Shown in pieces: positions 1 through 7,445 of a DNA stretch of 22,737 bases. Source of the stretch: a virus; the IMG/VR virus record IMGVR_UViG_3300028272_000006, positions 1 through 22,737 of that record. The stretch is one strand, 5' to 3'. The notes under the pieces were generated by a model. The model was given only the letters and a program-made list of their open reading frames with translations, did no database searches and was not told where the DNA came from. The number at the start of each line of letters is the position of its first letter. Position 1 is the first letter of the stretch. The translations under genes and the position numbers were made by a program.

Positions 1-1338
1 CACATTCTTGGCAATCTCAGGAGCGTCCTTGTTCTCGTTGAAAAGAGTATGGATTCGATCGGAGAGCTTAGAAGGCTCAGGAGCATGTGGTGGAACAACT
101 TCAGGAGGAGAAGCAACCAGTCCCTCCTCTGAGCTCTTAACCACATCACTAATTGGTTCAGCCTTCGGTGCTGTAGGTTCAGCAACTACTTCAGGCTTGG
201 TAGACTTACGCATTATTACTAAGTCACCTGTCGATGCGTCAACTGCTTCTTTTAGGAACTGAGCCTCCACAGCCTTAACCAGAGCCTCTTCACCCTTATC
301 TTCACCACGAAGCTTCTCAACTTCTTTTAGCTTGCGCCCTCTCAACACCTCCATTCGTTTAACTTGCTCTGGCGTTGCCTTCTCACCAAACGCTGCAGCC
401 TCGTTGGTAGTCTTGAACGCAGGAATCTTTGCTGCTTTCTTCTCAGGAAGTTTAAGCTCCTTCGCAATCTTCATAAGCACTACGTCAGCCACGCCTTTCT
501 TGGCCAGGGCCGATAGCTCTTCTTGAGTTGGAACGATCTCCGGTGCTTCTCTTTTCTTAAGTCTTAGAGCCTTGATCTCCTCTGCTGACGGAAACTCTGG
601 TTCCACCTCCTTGACAACTTTCTCAATCTCCTCGACAGTCAGTCTGGCTTTCTTCTTAGGAGCAACTCTGTGAATGGCTTTAGCTATCAGACCGTACATA
701 CCTAATTCCACCAACGTTCCCAGCGTCGTCTTGACAGCTACACTAAGCTTCCTGGCTGTCTCCTCAGACACAGGAATAAGAGGCTTCCTATGTTTTCTGC
801 CCTCAGACACAAAGTCCATAAACAAGTCAGCAGGAGTTTCAGGTACCTCCGGAATAGCCTCGACGGCGGCCACAGTGGTCTTGTGTGGAATAGTTGCTAT
901 CTCACCTGTCGCCATCGCAGCCGGAGTAGCAGGCCCAGGACCTAACCATCCACCAGCCTTCTCAGCTTCCATAAGTGCTTCGTCAATAGGCAATCCTGCA
1001 GCCACAGCCAGACCTAACCTCCCTGCTGACTCCAAACCAACAGCCGGAACTGCAGCTATACCTTTCACAAGGTGACCTACTGCCTCAGCTATGTCAACTG
1101 GAACTGCGGCCTTGCCAGTCACAGGTTCTCCAACGAACGGTGACGGCGTTATCGCCTTGCCAACTGGAATCCCTTCCAACTCCATCGTCTTCAACTGCTC
1201 TGCCATAAGGGTCGGCCTGGGAAGTAAAGGAGACGAAACCTTCCCAGGCACCTTTCCTTCCAGACCTAGTTGGCTCAGAAGGGACCCTCGCTCTTCCGCT
1301 CGTGGACTAATACCTAATTGTTTTAACACATCTGGCAT
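1..1338 (-). CDS. Large Ala/Pro/Glu/Lys-rich distal structural protein (C-terminus off the window)
   Basis: An open frame of 446 codons runs without a stop from an ATG at 1338 to the left edge, so the C-terminus is missing. The start is supported by CAGGAG about 6 bases upstream, overlapping the stop of the preceding gene (TAG at 1344-1342). The first 150 residues or so are rich in Gly, Ala, Val and Pro and could be membrane-interacting. Residues from about 220 on are highly charged (PKKKARLTVEEIEKVVKEVE and similar) and predict as alpha-helical or coiled coil. There is no catalytic motif I recognise. Being last after the nozzle-region genes in a probable podovirus, it could be an internal or ejected virion protein, but that is inference from position and composition only. 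Confidence 0.75.
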   Translation of the reverse strand, partial: MPDVLKQLGISPRAEERGSLLSQLGLEGKVPGKVSSPLLPRPTLMAEQLKTMELEGIPVGKAITPSPFVGEPVTGKAAVPVDIAEAVGHLVKGIAAVPAVGLESAGRLGLAVAAGLPIDEALMEAEKAGGWLGPGPATPAAMATGEIATIPHKTTVAAVEAIPEVPETPADLFMDFVSEGRKHRKPLIPVSEETARKLSVAVKTTLGTLVELGMYGLIAKAIHRVAPKKKARLTVEEIEKVVKEVEPEFPSAEEIKALRLKKREAPEIVPTQEELSALAKKGVADVVLMKIAKELKLPEKKAAKIPAFKTTNEAAAFGEKATPEQVKRMEVLRGRKLKEVEKLRGEDKGEEALVKAVEAQFLKEAVDASTGDLVIMRKSTKPEVVAEPTAPKAEPISDVVKSSEEGLVASPPEVVPPHAPEPSKLSDRIHTLFNENKDAPEIAKNV

Positions 1339-1341
1339 TGA

Positions 1342-2103
1342 CTACTCCTGCATAGACTCATAAACCTGTCTCAACACTTCCTCGACGGACATAGCGTTAG
1401 CCGTGGCTACCTTTCGTATGTCAGCCATAGTGAGCTGCTTTCCCTCCGTGTTCTTCGGCAGCACCACCTCGACGGTTTCTTTCACATCAGGCCAGAACGT
1501 CCTTGCCGTCTCTAACCAAATGAATCCAGTAGTGCTCTTAGAATTCTGGTTGATGAATTCTATCTCACCTTTAACTGCCGGATTCTTAAGGTTCATCCTG
1601 ATTCTAACAGCAGAATCCCTAACATCCTTATCCTTGGCAAGCTCGAACCTCTTTCCAGGAATGTCACTTACTTGAACCTCCCTTGTAGGCACTCTTTGAT
1701 CATAACCTTCAGGAGGCTTAGCTCCGAAGTTGACCCACTGAATGTCATTAGTACTCTCGTTTCTCCAGTAGTCACCACGTGGGATGTCGGTAGGAATCTT
1801 CTTGAGCTCTCTCCTTTCTTCCATCGTCAACGGTGGAGTAGGTGTAGACCCACTTACCTGTTCACTCCTGCCAGTCACGAGATTAGTCCGAAATATTCTA
1901 CCGAACTCGTCCGGCTCAGAAACCTGCCATCGCTCTGCAGGCTCTGACACTCCAAGTAGACCGGTTTCCGTTCGCAGCTTCTCAGTCGCAGCCTGACGAT
2001 AGAGCATATCATAAGCCTGACCAACGGTACTGGCCCTCATCTTCTCTACATCAGCTTCCATTCCCATCAAGGACGTAATTTGTTCTGGTGTTAGACCTGC
2101 CAA
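1342..2103 (-). CDS. Distal structural protein; may be the -1 frame extension of the upstream gene
   Basis: The frame encodes 253 residues from a TTG at 2103. The N-terminal part (LAGLTPEQITSLMG, then a charged helix) predicts as helical. The middle is polar, and the C-terminal 90 residues include VRIRMNLKNPAVKGEIEFIN and a TTGFIWLETARTFWPDV stretch. I do not recognise the family. The start is weak: no ATG with a ribosome binding site exists near the N-terminus, the first in-frame ATG (2067) has none either, and the frame stays open upstream to 2184. It therefore overlaps the end of the preceding gene, where a -1 frameshift signal sits at 2142-2148. It may be made only as part of a 448-aa fusion, or start independently at the TTG through coupling. 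Confidence 0.7.
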   Translation of the reverse strand: MAGLTPEQITSLMGMEADVEKMRASTVGQAYDMLYRQAATEKLRTETGLLGVSEPAERWQVSEPDEFGRIFRTNLVTGRSEQVSGSTPTPPLTMEERRELKKIPTDIPRGDYWRNESTNDIQWVNFGAKPPEGYDQRVPTREVQVSDIPGKRFELAKDKDVRDSAVRIRMNLKNPAVKGEIEFINQNSKSTTGFIWLETARTFWPDVKETVEVVLPKNTEGKQLTMADIRKVATANAMSVEEVLRQVYESMQE

Positions 2104-2114
2104 ATCCGCAGTTG

Positions 2115-2687
2115 TTAACTCGGACCCGGTAGGTCCCTGAGGAAAGGGTGCATGGCACTTGGGCGGCCAGCCCCTCCTCCCACTCTATTCAAAAGTTCAC
2201 CACCTCCAAGTTGGTTGATCGGAACAGATGGTGTTATCGGCTCAGTAAGTCCTGGCGAAGTACTCTCCATGGCTCCACCGAACAGTTCGTCGTAAATGTC
2301 ACGGCTAGGAGTCAAACCAAGGGTAATCTCTGGAAGCTTTCCCTCAGCTGCTCTACCTACTTTCATACTAGTGAATCCTTCGCTCCCTTGCGGAGTCGGC
2401 ACCCCACCCAAGGCGTCTCTCAACCAGTCCCAATTCGTTTTACGTCCCTCACGAGCTTTCGTAGCAGCCTTAGCAAACTTACGTGACTCACCAAGTTGGG
2501 CTCCCAGCCCTCCCAACTGATGCTGCCACGACTGAGGCTCTTCAGCTGAGAATGCCTGACCTGCCCTTCCAAGCATCATAGAGATCAGGTTCCAGTCGAT
2601 TCCTCCTCCAGGCGTCACTTGTGGAGTAGGCCCCATTGCTTGACCTCCTAGCTGATTCAACAATTCTTTGTTAACAAAACCTTCCAT
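2115..2687 (-). CDS. Gly/Pro/Leu-rich distal protein of unknown function
   Basis: This encodes 190 residues starting at ATG 2687, with TGGAGGTTTTTAA just upstream as ribosome binding site. It lies 13 bases downstream of the preceding gene. The protein has Gly-rich segments at both ends (GGQAMGPTPQVTPGGG near residues 14-29, and GGGELLNRVGGGAGRP near 161-176) around a helical middle with basic and acidic residues. No enzyme motif is visible. Its last nine codons overlap the upstream-open frame of the next gene and contain CCCTTTC in the phase expected of a -1 slippery site. Function is unknown. Position among the distal virion genes suggests a structural or internal virion role. Confidence 0.75.
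   Translation of the reverse strand: MEGFVNKELLNQLGGQAMGPTPQVTPGGGIDWNLISMMLGRAGQAFSAEEPQSWQHQLGGLGAQLGESRKFAKAATKAREGRKTNWDWLRDALGGVPTPQGSEGFTSMKVGRAAEGKLPEITLGLTPSRDIYDELFGGAMESTSPGLTEPITPSVPINQLGGGELLNRVGGGAGRPSAMHPFLRDLPGPS
2122..2148 (-). promoter_or_regulatory. Candidate -1 programmed ribosomal frameshift signal
   Basis: On the transcript the order is heptamer C-CCT-TTC (2148-2142) in the zero frame of the 190-aa gene, a five-base spacer CTCAG, then the hairpin GGACCT-ACC-GGGTCC (2136-2122). This matches the X XXY YYZ consensus, spacing and downstream structure of known -1 sites. Slipping after Phe182 would read PQGPTGSELTTAD and continue in the 1342-2103 frame, giving a 448-aa product. 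An SD-like GGAGGAGGGG lies about 22 bases upstream, farther than the spacing usually reported as stimulatory. This is a sequence-pattern prediction, not proof. Confidence 0.45.
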
Positions 2688-2700
2688 TTAAAAACCTCCA

Positions 2701-3672
2701 TTAAAATAGTCCACCAGCGATACCAAGAACCGCGCCTACACCTGCTCCCCAAGGATTTCCTCCACTAAACTGGAGTCCTGCCGCAGCACCACTCAACGCA
2801 CCACTAAGAACCGATTGTGTCTTGCTCATCTTGCCAGAGTCATTACCAACTACACCACCACCGATGCTAGCTAGTACCGCAGCACCGTAATTGGTTATCT
2901 CCAAATCCCACTTCGCGTCCATCTCATCATACTCATAATTCTCACGAGCTTCCTCACCCTTGGCAACGATCTTAATTCGCTTAGCGTCCGCAGTCAGTTT
3001 GGCTACGTCACCCTCAAGCTGAGTGCGCTGCATATGCACTTGGAGTAGACTAGTAACTCCTGTAGTAATCATCTCATTACGCTGACGTTCGGCCTCGACA
3101 TATAACACCTTGCCAAACGCTGTCAAGTCACGTTCCTTCTTGGCATACAAGTCAGCCTGACCGACTACAAACGAACTAGTCATCGCGGCGCCTATGTCAC
3201 GCATACCACTCTGCAGTTTTGTAACCATGTCATCGTAGTCTGAATCTATCACCGCGGCGTGGGCAACAATCGCGGCGTCGATGTGAGTAGTACTAACCAC
3301 ATTATCGTCTACCTGAGCTACTACCGCGTCCGAGTATGATGCGTAATCAGTTGCAACGCTAATCGCGTCAACGACGGCGTTGAATGCGGTAATTGCGGCG
3401 TCTATCGCAGTAATGTCTGTATCAGGATCGTAGGCAACTGCAGTAGTGTAAGGTGAGTTTCCTATCGCAGCGTCCATATAGCCATCTACATCATCTAACC
3501 ATGTAGAATGCATTGTTTCCATGTAAGTCGGATAGCTGACGCGACCAGAGCCTCCACCACCACCACTTCCACCACCCTTGCACTCGACAACAGACCCGAC
3601 GTAGTCAAAGCACTCGAGCTCGACTTCCTCCAACGTTCTTATGTCAATAACGACTTTAGTATAAACCTTCAT
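2701..3672 (-). CDS. Virion protein with Gly-Ser linker and glycine-zipper C-terminus
   Basis: This encodes 323 residues from ATG 3672, preceded by GGGAGC. Residues 1-32 form a compact N-terminal piece (MKVYTKVVIDIRTLEEVELE, then a Cys-Lys-Gly end), followed by a flexible linker of Gly and Ser at about 33-43. Residues 50-160 are an Ala/Val/Asp-rich helical region, and 160-260 a charged helix with many Gln, Arg and Glu. The last 45 residues are Gly/Ala-rich and hydrophobic (ALSGAAAGLQFSGG, then GAGVGAVLGIAGGLF), resembling a glycine zipper able to insert in a membrane. Such an arrangement fits a virion protein that enters or crosses the host envelope during DNA ejection. That role is inference; no named family is certain. 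Confidence 0.75.
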   Translation of the reverse strand: MKVYTKVVIDIRTLEEVELECFDYVGSVVECKGGGSGGGGGSGRVSYPTYMETMHSTWLDDVDGYMDAAIGNSPYTTAVAYDPDTDITAIDAAITAFNAVVDAISVATDYASYSDAVVAQVDDNVVSTTHIDAAIVAHAAVIDSDYDDMVTKLQSGMRDIGAAMTSSFVVGQADLYAKKERDLTAFGKVLYVEAERQRNEMITTGVTSLLQVHMQRTQLEGDVAKLTADAKRIKIVAKGEEARENYEYDEMDAKWDLEITNYGAAVLASIGGGVVGNDSGKMSKTQSVLSGALSGAAAGLQFSGGNPWGAGVGAVLGIAGGLF

Positions 3673-3681
3673 CAGCTCCCT

Positions 3682-3704
3682 CTTTGTTCATAAAATGAAC
3701 GAAG
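3682..3704 (-). repeat. Intergenic 23-nt near-palindrome, copy 1
   Basis: The transcript reads CTTCGTTCAT-TTT-ATGAACAAAG: a ten-pair stem (one G-U type pair) with a three-base loop. It lies between the GNAT-like gene and the 323-aa gene, just before the GGGAGC ribosome binding site. The same core GTTCAT/ATGAAC recurs at 9747-9761 and 16992-17014. No U-tract follows, so it is not a standard intrinsic terminator. Confidence 0.6.
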
Positions 3705-3707
3705 TTA

Positions 3708-4139
3708 TTAAAGCTCCCAAGTGACAAATATATACTTGGCCTCACCACCTAAAGCCTTGGCCATCTCGATTATCTCCTCCTGATCAGAGTATGCAACCAC
3801 ACGGCTGCACATTCTTCCTTGTGCATATTTCTTCAATGCCTTTATTCCTTCTCGCCATGTAGTAGACCTCGTATCTCCGATAGTCCAAAGAGCGTATAGC
3901 AACAGATTCCTCGTGTCATGAACACGATCCTCAATGACCGAAGTAACAACTGCGCCATCGACTACTGATTCACCAACACCATGATGGTAACTAATCCACA
4001 CTTGAACTGTTCCTGTAAGCATCTTGCCTAGGAGCCTTTGGTTTCTGTCTGGTGCTCCTGGTGGCAACGCGTCGTTCAATCCGGCCTTGATATCCTCCCA
4101 ATAGTTAGAAATCTGCTCTGGCATAAGTAGTAGCAACAT
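3708..4139 (-). CDS. GNAT-fold acetyltransferase-like phage protein
   Basis: This encodes 143 residues from ATG 4139 with a strong AAAGGAG seven bases upstream. The pattern fits a small GNAT fold: an N-terminal helix (PEQISNYWEDIKAGLND), strands around VQVWISYHH and AVVTSVIEDRV, a helix with TWREGIKALKKYAQGRMCSRVVAYS near residues 94-118, and a final strand GGEAKYIFVTWEL. The alternation of a strand, a helix with Lys-Lys-Tyr-Ala, then Cys-Ser-Arg-Val-Val-Ala-Tyr resembles the acetyl-CoA side of GNAT domains, but I cannot see a clean Q/RxxGxG/A loop, so it may be catalytically inert. Small GNAT-like proteins are found near tail genes of several uncultured phages (from memory). Substrate unknown. 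Confidence 0.55.
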   Translation of the reverse strand: MLLLLMPEQISNYWEDIKAGLNDALPPGAPDRNQRLLGKMLTGTVQVWISYHHGVGESVVDGAVVTSVIEDRVHDTRNLLLYALWTIGDTRSTTWREGIKALKKYAQGRMCSRVVAYSDQEEIIEMAKALGGEAKYIFVTWEL

Positions 4140-4142
4140 ATT

Positions 4143-4157
4143 CGTCTCCTTTAGACG
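4143..4157 (-). promoter_or_regulatory. Hairpin around the ribosome binding site of the GNAT-like gene
   Basis: The transcript reads CGTCT-AAAGG-AGACG immediately before ATG 4139. The five-pair stem places the AAAGGAG ribosome binding site in the loop and the 3' arm. This could tune initiation of the downstream gene. It is short and could be chance. Confidence 0.3.
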
Positions 4158-4159
4158 TT

Positions 4160-5509
4160 TTACAACTCTTGGCCACTGGCATACATCGAGTGCTTTTCGA
4201 GAAACTTGACTAACAGTTTAACGTAGTCAACGTTTGCGACGGAGCCTACATAAGTCGTTCCCTTTATCTTAACCCTAAACTCGTTGCCAGCAACCTTCGG
4301 ATAAGCCACGCCCTTTGGGTTCAACTCCTTCCATCCAGCGTCGTCGTTAAACGTATCACGATCTGATCGATAATTCGTTCTCCATTGGAGTCTGACGCTT
4401 AGAGCATCTCCGTCAGCATTATAGTAATTCCCTCCAACTACTATCTGCTCAATTAGCTTCCTGCCACGGGCGTTGAAGTCCAAGGTATCAGTGGTAAGCC
4501 TAATTTCGGCATCGTCACCATCCTTAAAGAACCCACATAGCGTTCCTCTGTAAGTGCCAGCGGAGGTACAATATTGATCAGTGGAGTACAATCCATTCTC
4601 GGTAAGCACATAACCTACACTACCATCTGAGACATATAAGCGCTTGCGCCCTGCACAATATGACAGTTTAATGATTCCACTCAAGTCCTCCATGAATTCT
4701 TTATAACCAAGTTTGTCTACCTTGTACTCTGAATCTATCATCCAAAGCTCGTTGTCGGCACTTAGCCAGAAGTGAACATTATCACTTCCATCCATCGCCG
4801 CACCCTGATTGAGACCGGAGCCGGTTAAAGGCTTGTATGAGTATGTTGACATAGGCTCTGATCTAGGTATCAACAAGCCTATGCCACCATCTCCGTAAAC
4901 CATAACTCCGTCACCTAACTTCTGAACGCGCAGCACTTGGCCTTGGCCCCATTCTCCCCAGGGCATATGTCGATAGCCAGAGGTTCGATTGAATCTTTTC
5001 GGACCTCCAGGAGTAACAGCAACTTCTCCAATACGGAAATCAAACTTTCCGACTTCACTCCACGCAACCGTATTATAAGCCATACTTGCGAAGCTAGCGT
5101 CGTCTCCGTGCTTGACACCTCCAACTACTAACTGTCCATTGAAGTTCGTAGCACATGCGTAAACCGGTGAGTTAGTGCTTGGCAAGGCACTTACCTCGTC
5201 AGCACCAACGGTCTTCTCCCAAGCATCGACTGTAATAGTATTGCCACTGCGAGCAAACGTGGTAGCCACGTAAAACATGTTGAAGTCCGCTACGGTGACG
5301 TACTTAACATTTGCAACTGCACCAAGGTTTTGAATCTCTGTAGCTGTCCACACGTTGCTAGTAGTACAATAAGCCTCGTAGAGATAAAGGTCCGTGGTTC
5401 CATCCTTAATAGCAAAGATCAATGTATAATACTCAAGGAAAAAAACTTGTGGCCAGGGCCAGTTGTCTCCCACGCTCCAGGTTCCAGTTCCTTGTATTGC
5501 GTCAGCCAT
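4160..5509 (-). CDS. Probable tail nozzle body, beta-propeller-like
   Basis: This encodes 449 residues from ATG 5509 with AAGGAAT upstream. It is almost all beta-strand with repeated aromatic-rich blades, for example WPWPQVFFLEYYTLIFAI (residues 17-34), NGQLVVGG, DGVMVYGDGGIGLL, NVHFWLSADNELWMID and KRLYVSDGSVGYVL. The C-terminal 110 residues form a separate beta domain (LSVRLQWRTNYRSD, GNEFRVKIKG, VDYVKLLVKFLEKH). Podovirus nozzle proteins such as T7 gp12 and P22 gp10 have beta-propeller cores, and the position after adaptor and small structural genes fits. The N-terminal signature one would expect is instead in the 142-aa gene at 7006-7434. Propeller assignment is by eye; an alternative is a receptor-binding or stopper protein. 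Confidence 0.6.
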   Translation of the reverse strand: MADAIQGTGTWSVGDNWPWPQVFFLEYYTLIFAIKDGTTDLYLYEAYCTTSNVWTATEIQNLGAVANVKYVTVADFNMFYVATTFARSGNTITVDAWEKTVGADEVSALPSTNSPVYACATNFNGQLVVGGVKHGDDASFASMAYNTVAWSEVGKFDFRIGEVAVTPGGPKRFNRTSGYRHMPWGEWGQGQVLRVQKLGDGVMVYGDGGIGLLIPRSEPMSTYSYKPLTGSGLNQGAAMDGSDNVHFWLSADNELWMIDSEYKVDKLGYKEFMEDLSGIIKLSYCAGRKRLYVSDGSVGYVLTENGLYSTDQYCTSAGTYRGTLCGFFKDGDDAEIRLTTDTLDFNARGRKLIEQIVVGGNYYNADGDALSVRLQWRTNYRSDRDTFNDDAGWKELNPKGVAYPKVAGNEFRVKIKGTTYVGSVANVDYVKLLVKFLEKHSMYASGQEL

Positions 5510-5510
5510 A

Positions 5511-5702
5511 TTATTCCTTACATCCCTTACAGTTGCGTTTCTCTCTTATGGGTCTCGCTCCCAACGTTGGCGTCCCAATTTGCACCCGTTTGCTACCAAG
5601 AAACGAATCTATATCCTCTGTCGTAAAGCCCTTTCGAAGTATTCTTCGCGTCTCTCTCAAAACTTTTGGAGAGAAAGCTTCCAAATATGAAAGATCCTTC
5701 AT
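5511..5702 (-). CDS. Small basic protein of unknown function
   Basis: This encodes 63 residues starting at ATG 5702. The TAATG overlap with the preceding stop and GGGG eight bases upstream favour this ATG over two in-frame ATGs at 5714 and 5708. The N-terminal half predicts as helical (MKDLSYLEAFSPKVLRETRR). The C-terminus carries a CKGC pair. It is tightly coupled to both neighbours in the nozzle region. Function is not recognised. Confidence 0.6.
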   Translation of the reverse strand: MKDLSYLEAFSPKVLRETRRILRKGFTTEDIDSFLGSKRVQIGTPTLGARPIREKRNCKGCKE

Positions 5703-7006
5703 TAGCATCCCCATTCGTAATAATTACGTAAGCGAGAAGTATAGCACTTTCTGGCGTTAGGGTAGCCAGGCTCAGGAGTATTTATACACGGAACTCTCCA
5801 AGCCTCGTACTCAGGATCCCACTCAATGCAGTAGTCACAGTCCCCTCCCGTTCCAGGTTCGTGCTGGCAATACTGATCACAAGATCCGTAAGGAGGAGTA
5901 TCCTCACACAAGTGGTGAGCCGAGCCACCCCAGTAAGTAGACACACTTGTCTGTCTTTGATATCCTTCTATGTACTCGAAATCGCTATCGACACTACTGG
6001 GGTTCTCCGTCGTTCCATGCTTGCCCCTCATATCATCGTGGCAGGTCTCGGACTTCAATACCCACTGCCCAGTCGTGCATCTGACATATCCTATGCATTC
6101 ATCTTCGCATCTGTCAGTTACAGTTATTATAGCTGTTCCACAAGCACCTGCAGCTGCGGTTAGAGTATTAGTTCGAGTGCTGGTCGAGGCCGGAACGCTG
6201 AATCCTGTTCCTGACACTTCCCAAGTAAAAGGTGGACAGCCGTCAGTTACAACTACAGTGGCTTCGCCGCTCGCGTCTACAGTCTCGTCCGAGTTGGCAG
6301 TATCATAGACGATATCGTCTCCGACATAGCAATCACAGTTACAGAGTGTAGCGGTTTGACCGCATAAGTCCTCCACTCCTACGCAGGCAAGATCGTTATC
6401 TTCAGTGCCATGAAGACGATTACGTCGACTATTAGTAGCCGCATTGTCTAAAGTATAACCAGCTCCCGAGACTGTCCAATCAAACGGTGGACACCCACCA
6501 TCAAGAAAGACTACGACCTCGCCAGGAAAAGGCGATAGCTCGCTTGCCAGCGTTTGAAATGATAGCGCTGGAGGATCATCACAACACGTTGCAGCGCCGT
6601 CCCACAACACGTTGATCGTAACCTCAAGTCCGTTCGTATCGGTCACTGTCGCGACTGTGTCCTGGCCTTCATCAGCATCAGACTCAATCGTATTGTAGCG
6701 TACACTAGTCGTGGCACTACTAAACGTAGCCCACGCGTTGTCAGACTCCCAAGTAAAGTTTGGGCATCCACCTTCGACATAAAGAACGACAGCACCACTG
6801 CGACCGATGGAATAGATATTCAACGGACTAGACCTGAAGCTATGTCCAGGTTCGCTACCACAAGGATAGTCCTGAATCATCTCCTCGTTGATCGGCTCAC
6901 CACTACCATCCTTTGTCATAACTTCCGGCGTCACTTTGCCACTTGGCGTCGATGGAGTATATCCTGACGGATACATGGCAGTAGGAATTCTAGTTCTATC
7001 AACCAT
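5702..7006 (-). CDS. Cysteine-rich protein with three Ig-like repeats, virion surface candidate
   Basis: This encodes 434 residues, start ATG 7006 in a TAATG overlap with the previous gene. Three imperfect repeats share a pattern of small/hydrophobic strand, Asp/Glu-Gly, Cys-Pro-(Pro/Asn)-Phe, x-Trp, then Ser-Gly-x-Gly: near residues 73-133 (EGGCPNFTW), 163-220 (DGGCPPFDWTVSGAGY) and 248-298 (TDGCPPFTWEVSGTGF). This fits bacterial Ig-like (BIG-type) domains, which phages use as add-ons for surface binding. The C-terminal 125 residues are a distinct Cys/Tyr/Asp-rich domain (C367 to C434). In total there are 24 cysteines, unusual for a protein folded in a reducing cytoplasm. It lies between the two putative nozzle pieces. 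Binding target unknown. Confidence 0.65.
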   Translation of the reverse strand: MVDRTRIPTAMYPSGYTPSTPSGKVTPEVMTKDGSGEPINEEMIQDYPCGSEPGHSFRSSPLNIYSIGRSGAVVLYVEGGCPNFTWESDNAWATFSSATTSVRYNTIESDADEGQDTVATVTDTNGLEVTINVLWDGAATCCDDPPALSFQTLASELSPFPGEVVVFLDGGCPPFDWTVSGAGYTLDNAATNSRRNRLHGTEDNDLACVGVEDLCGQTATLCNCDCYVGDDIVYDTANSDETVDASGEATVVVTDGCPPFTWEVSGTGFSVPASTSTRTNTLTAAAGACGTAIITVTDRCEDECIGYVRCTTGQWVLKSETCHDDMRGKHGTTENPSSVDSDFEYIEGYQRQTSVSTYWGGSAHHLCEDTPPYGSCDQYCQHEPGTGGDCDYCIEWDPEYEAWRVPCINTPEPGYPNARKCYTSRLRNYYEWGC

Positions 7007-7434
7007 TAAGTTACCACAATGTACTCATTAAGAAGCGTATCAGCATCGGAGTCTAAGTATCCAGTCTTTGTAAGTCTAAGAGTATGACCGCCGACAGCAA
7101 CATCGTCAACATCAAGCTCACCATTAGCATCAGTCGTTCCCTTCAATACCCCATCGATGTAAACGCTAACCGTTTGAAGTTCACTAGCATCAATGTAGTC
7201 AGCAACGTGAATAGTAATGTCACGCGTGGCACCGGCGGCAGTCCACTTACCAAGTCCTCCCCATGTGATACCAGTGGCGTTCAGGTCAACAATGGCCTCG
7301 TGCAAACCAAGGCCCTTTTCACTTGGAGCGAAGTTATGACACTCTGTAAGGCCTTGCTCGTCGCGCGGTGCAGTTGTGAACCTTCGCAGTCCCTTGAGTA
7401 GACCTTCCTTAAACGTATATTGGAATTCTCTCAT
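7006..7434 (-). CDS. Nozzle N-terminal signature fused to a PEGA/carboxypeptidase-regulatory-like domain
   Basis: This encodes 142 residues from ATG 7434; the ribosome binding site is weak (AGGGG or TTTAGG). Residues 1-50 (LKGLRRFTT, APRDEQGLTECHNFAPSE, GLGLHEAI) resemble the N-terminal segment of nozzle-type proteins, where a short strand is followed by an 'all-gene-copy' stretch; T7 gp12 opens with a similar arrangement (LKGGISQQP, then a GLQKRPPL end). Residues 70-142 form a beta domain (TVSVYIDGVLKGTTDANGEL, then GGHTLRLTKTGY) typical of PEGA or carboxypeptidase-regulatory-like folds. The protein therefore looks like the front of a nozzle protein with a decoration domain appended. The rest of the nozzle would be the 449-aa gene downstream. 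Inference from pattern, not alignment. Confidence 0.5.
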   Translation of the reverse strand: MREFQYTFKEGLLKGLRRFTTAPRDEQGLTECHNFAPSEKGLGLHEAIVDLNATGITWGGLGKWTAAGATRDITIHVADYIDASELQTVSVYIDGVLKGTTDANGELDVDDVAVGGHTLRLTKTGYLDSDADTLLNEYIVVT

Positions 7435-7445
7435 AACCTAAATCA

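Noticed and set aside
674-1075. 133-codon open frame on the plus strand
   Set aside because: Antisense to the open minus-strand gene at 1-1338; Ala/Thr/Pro content mirrors that gene.
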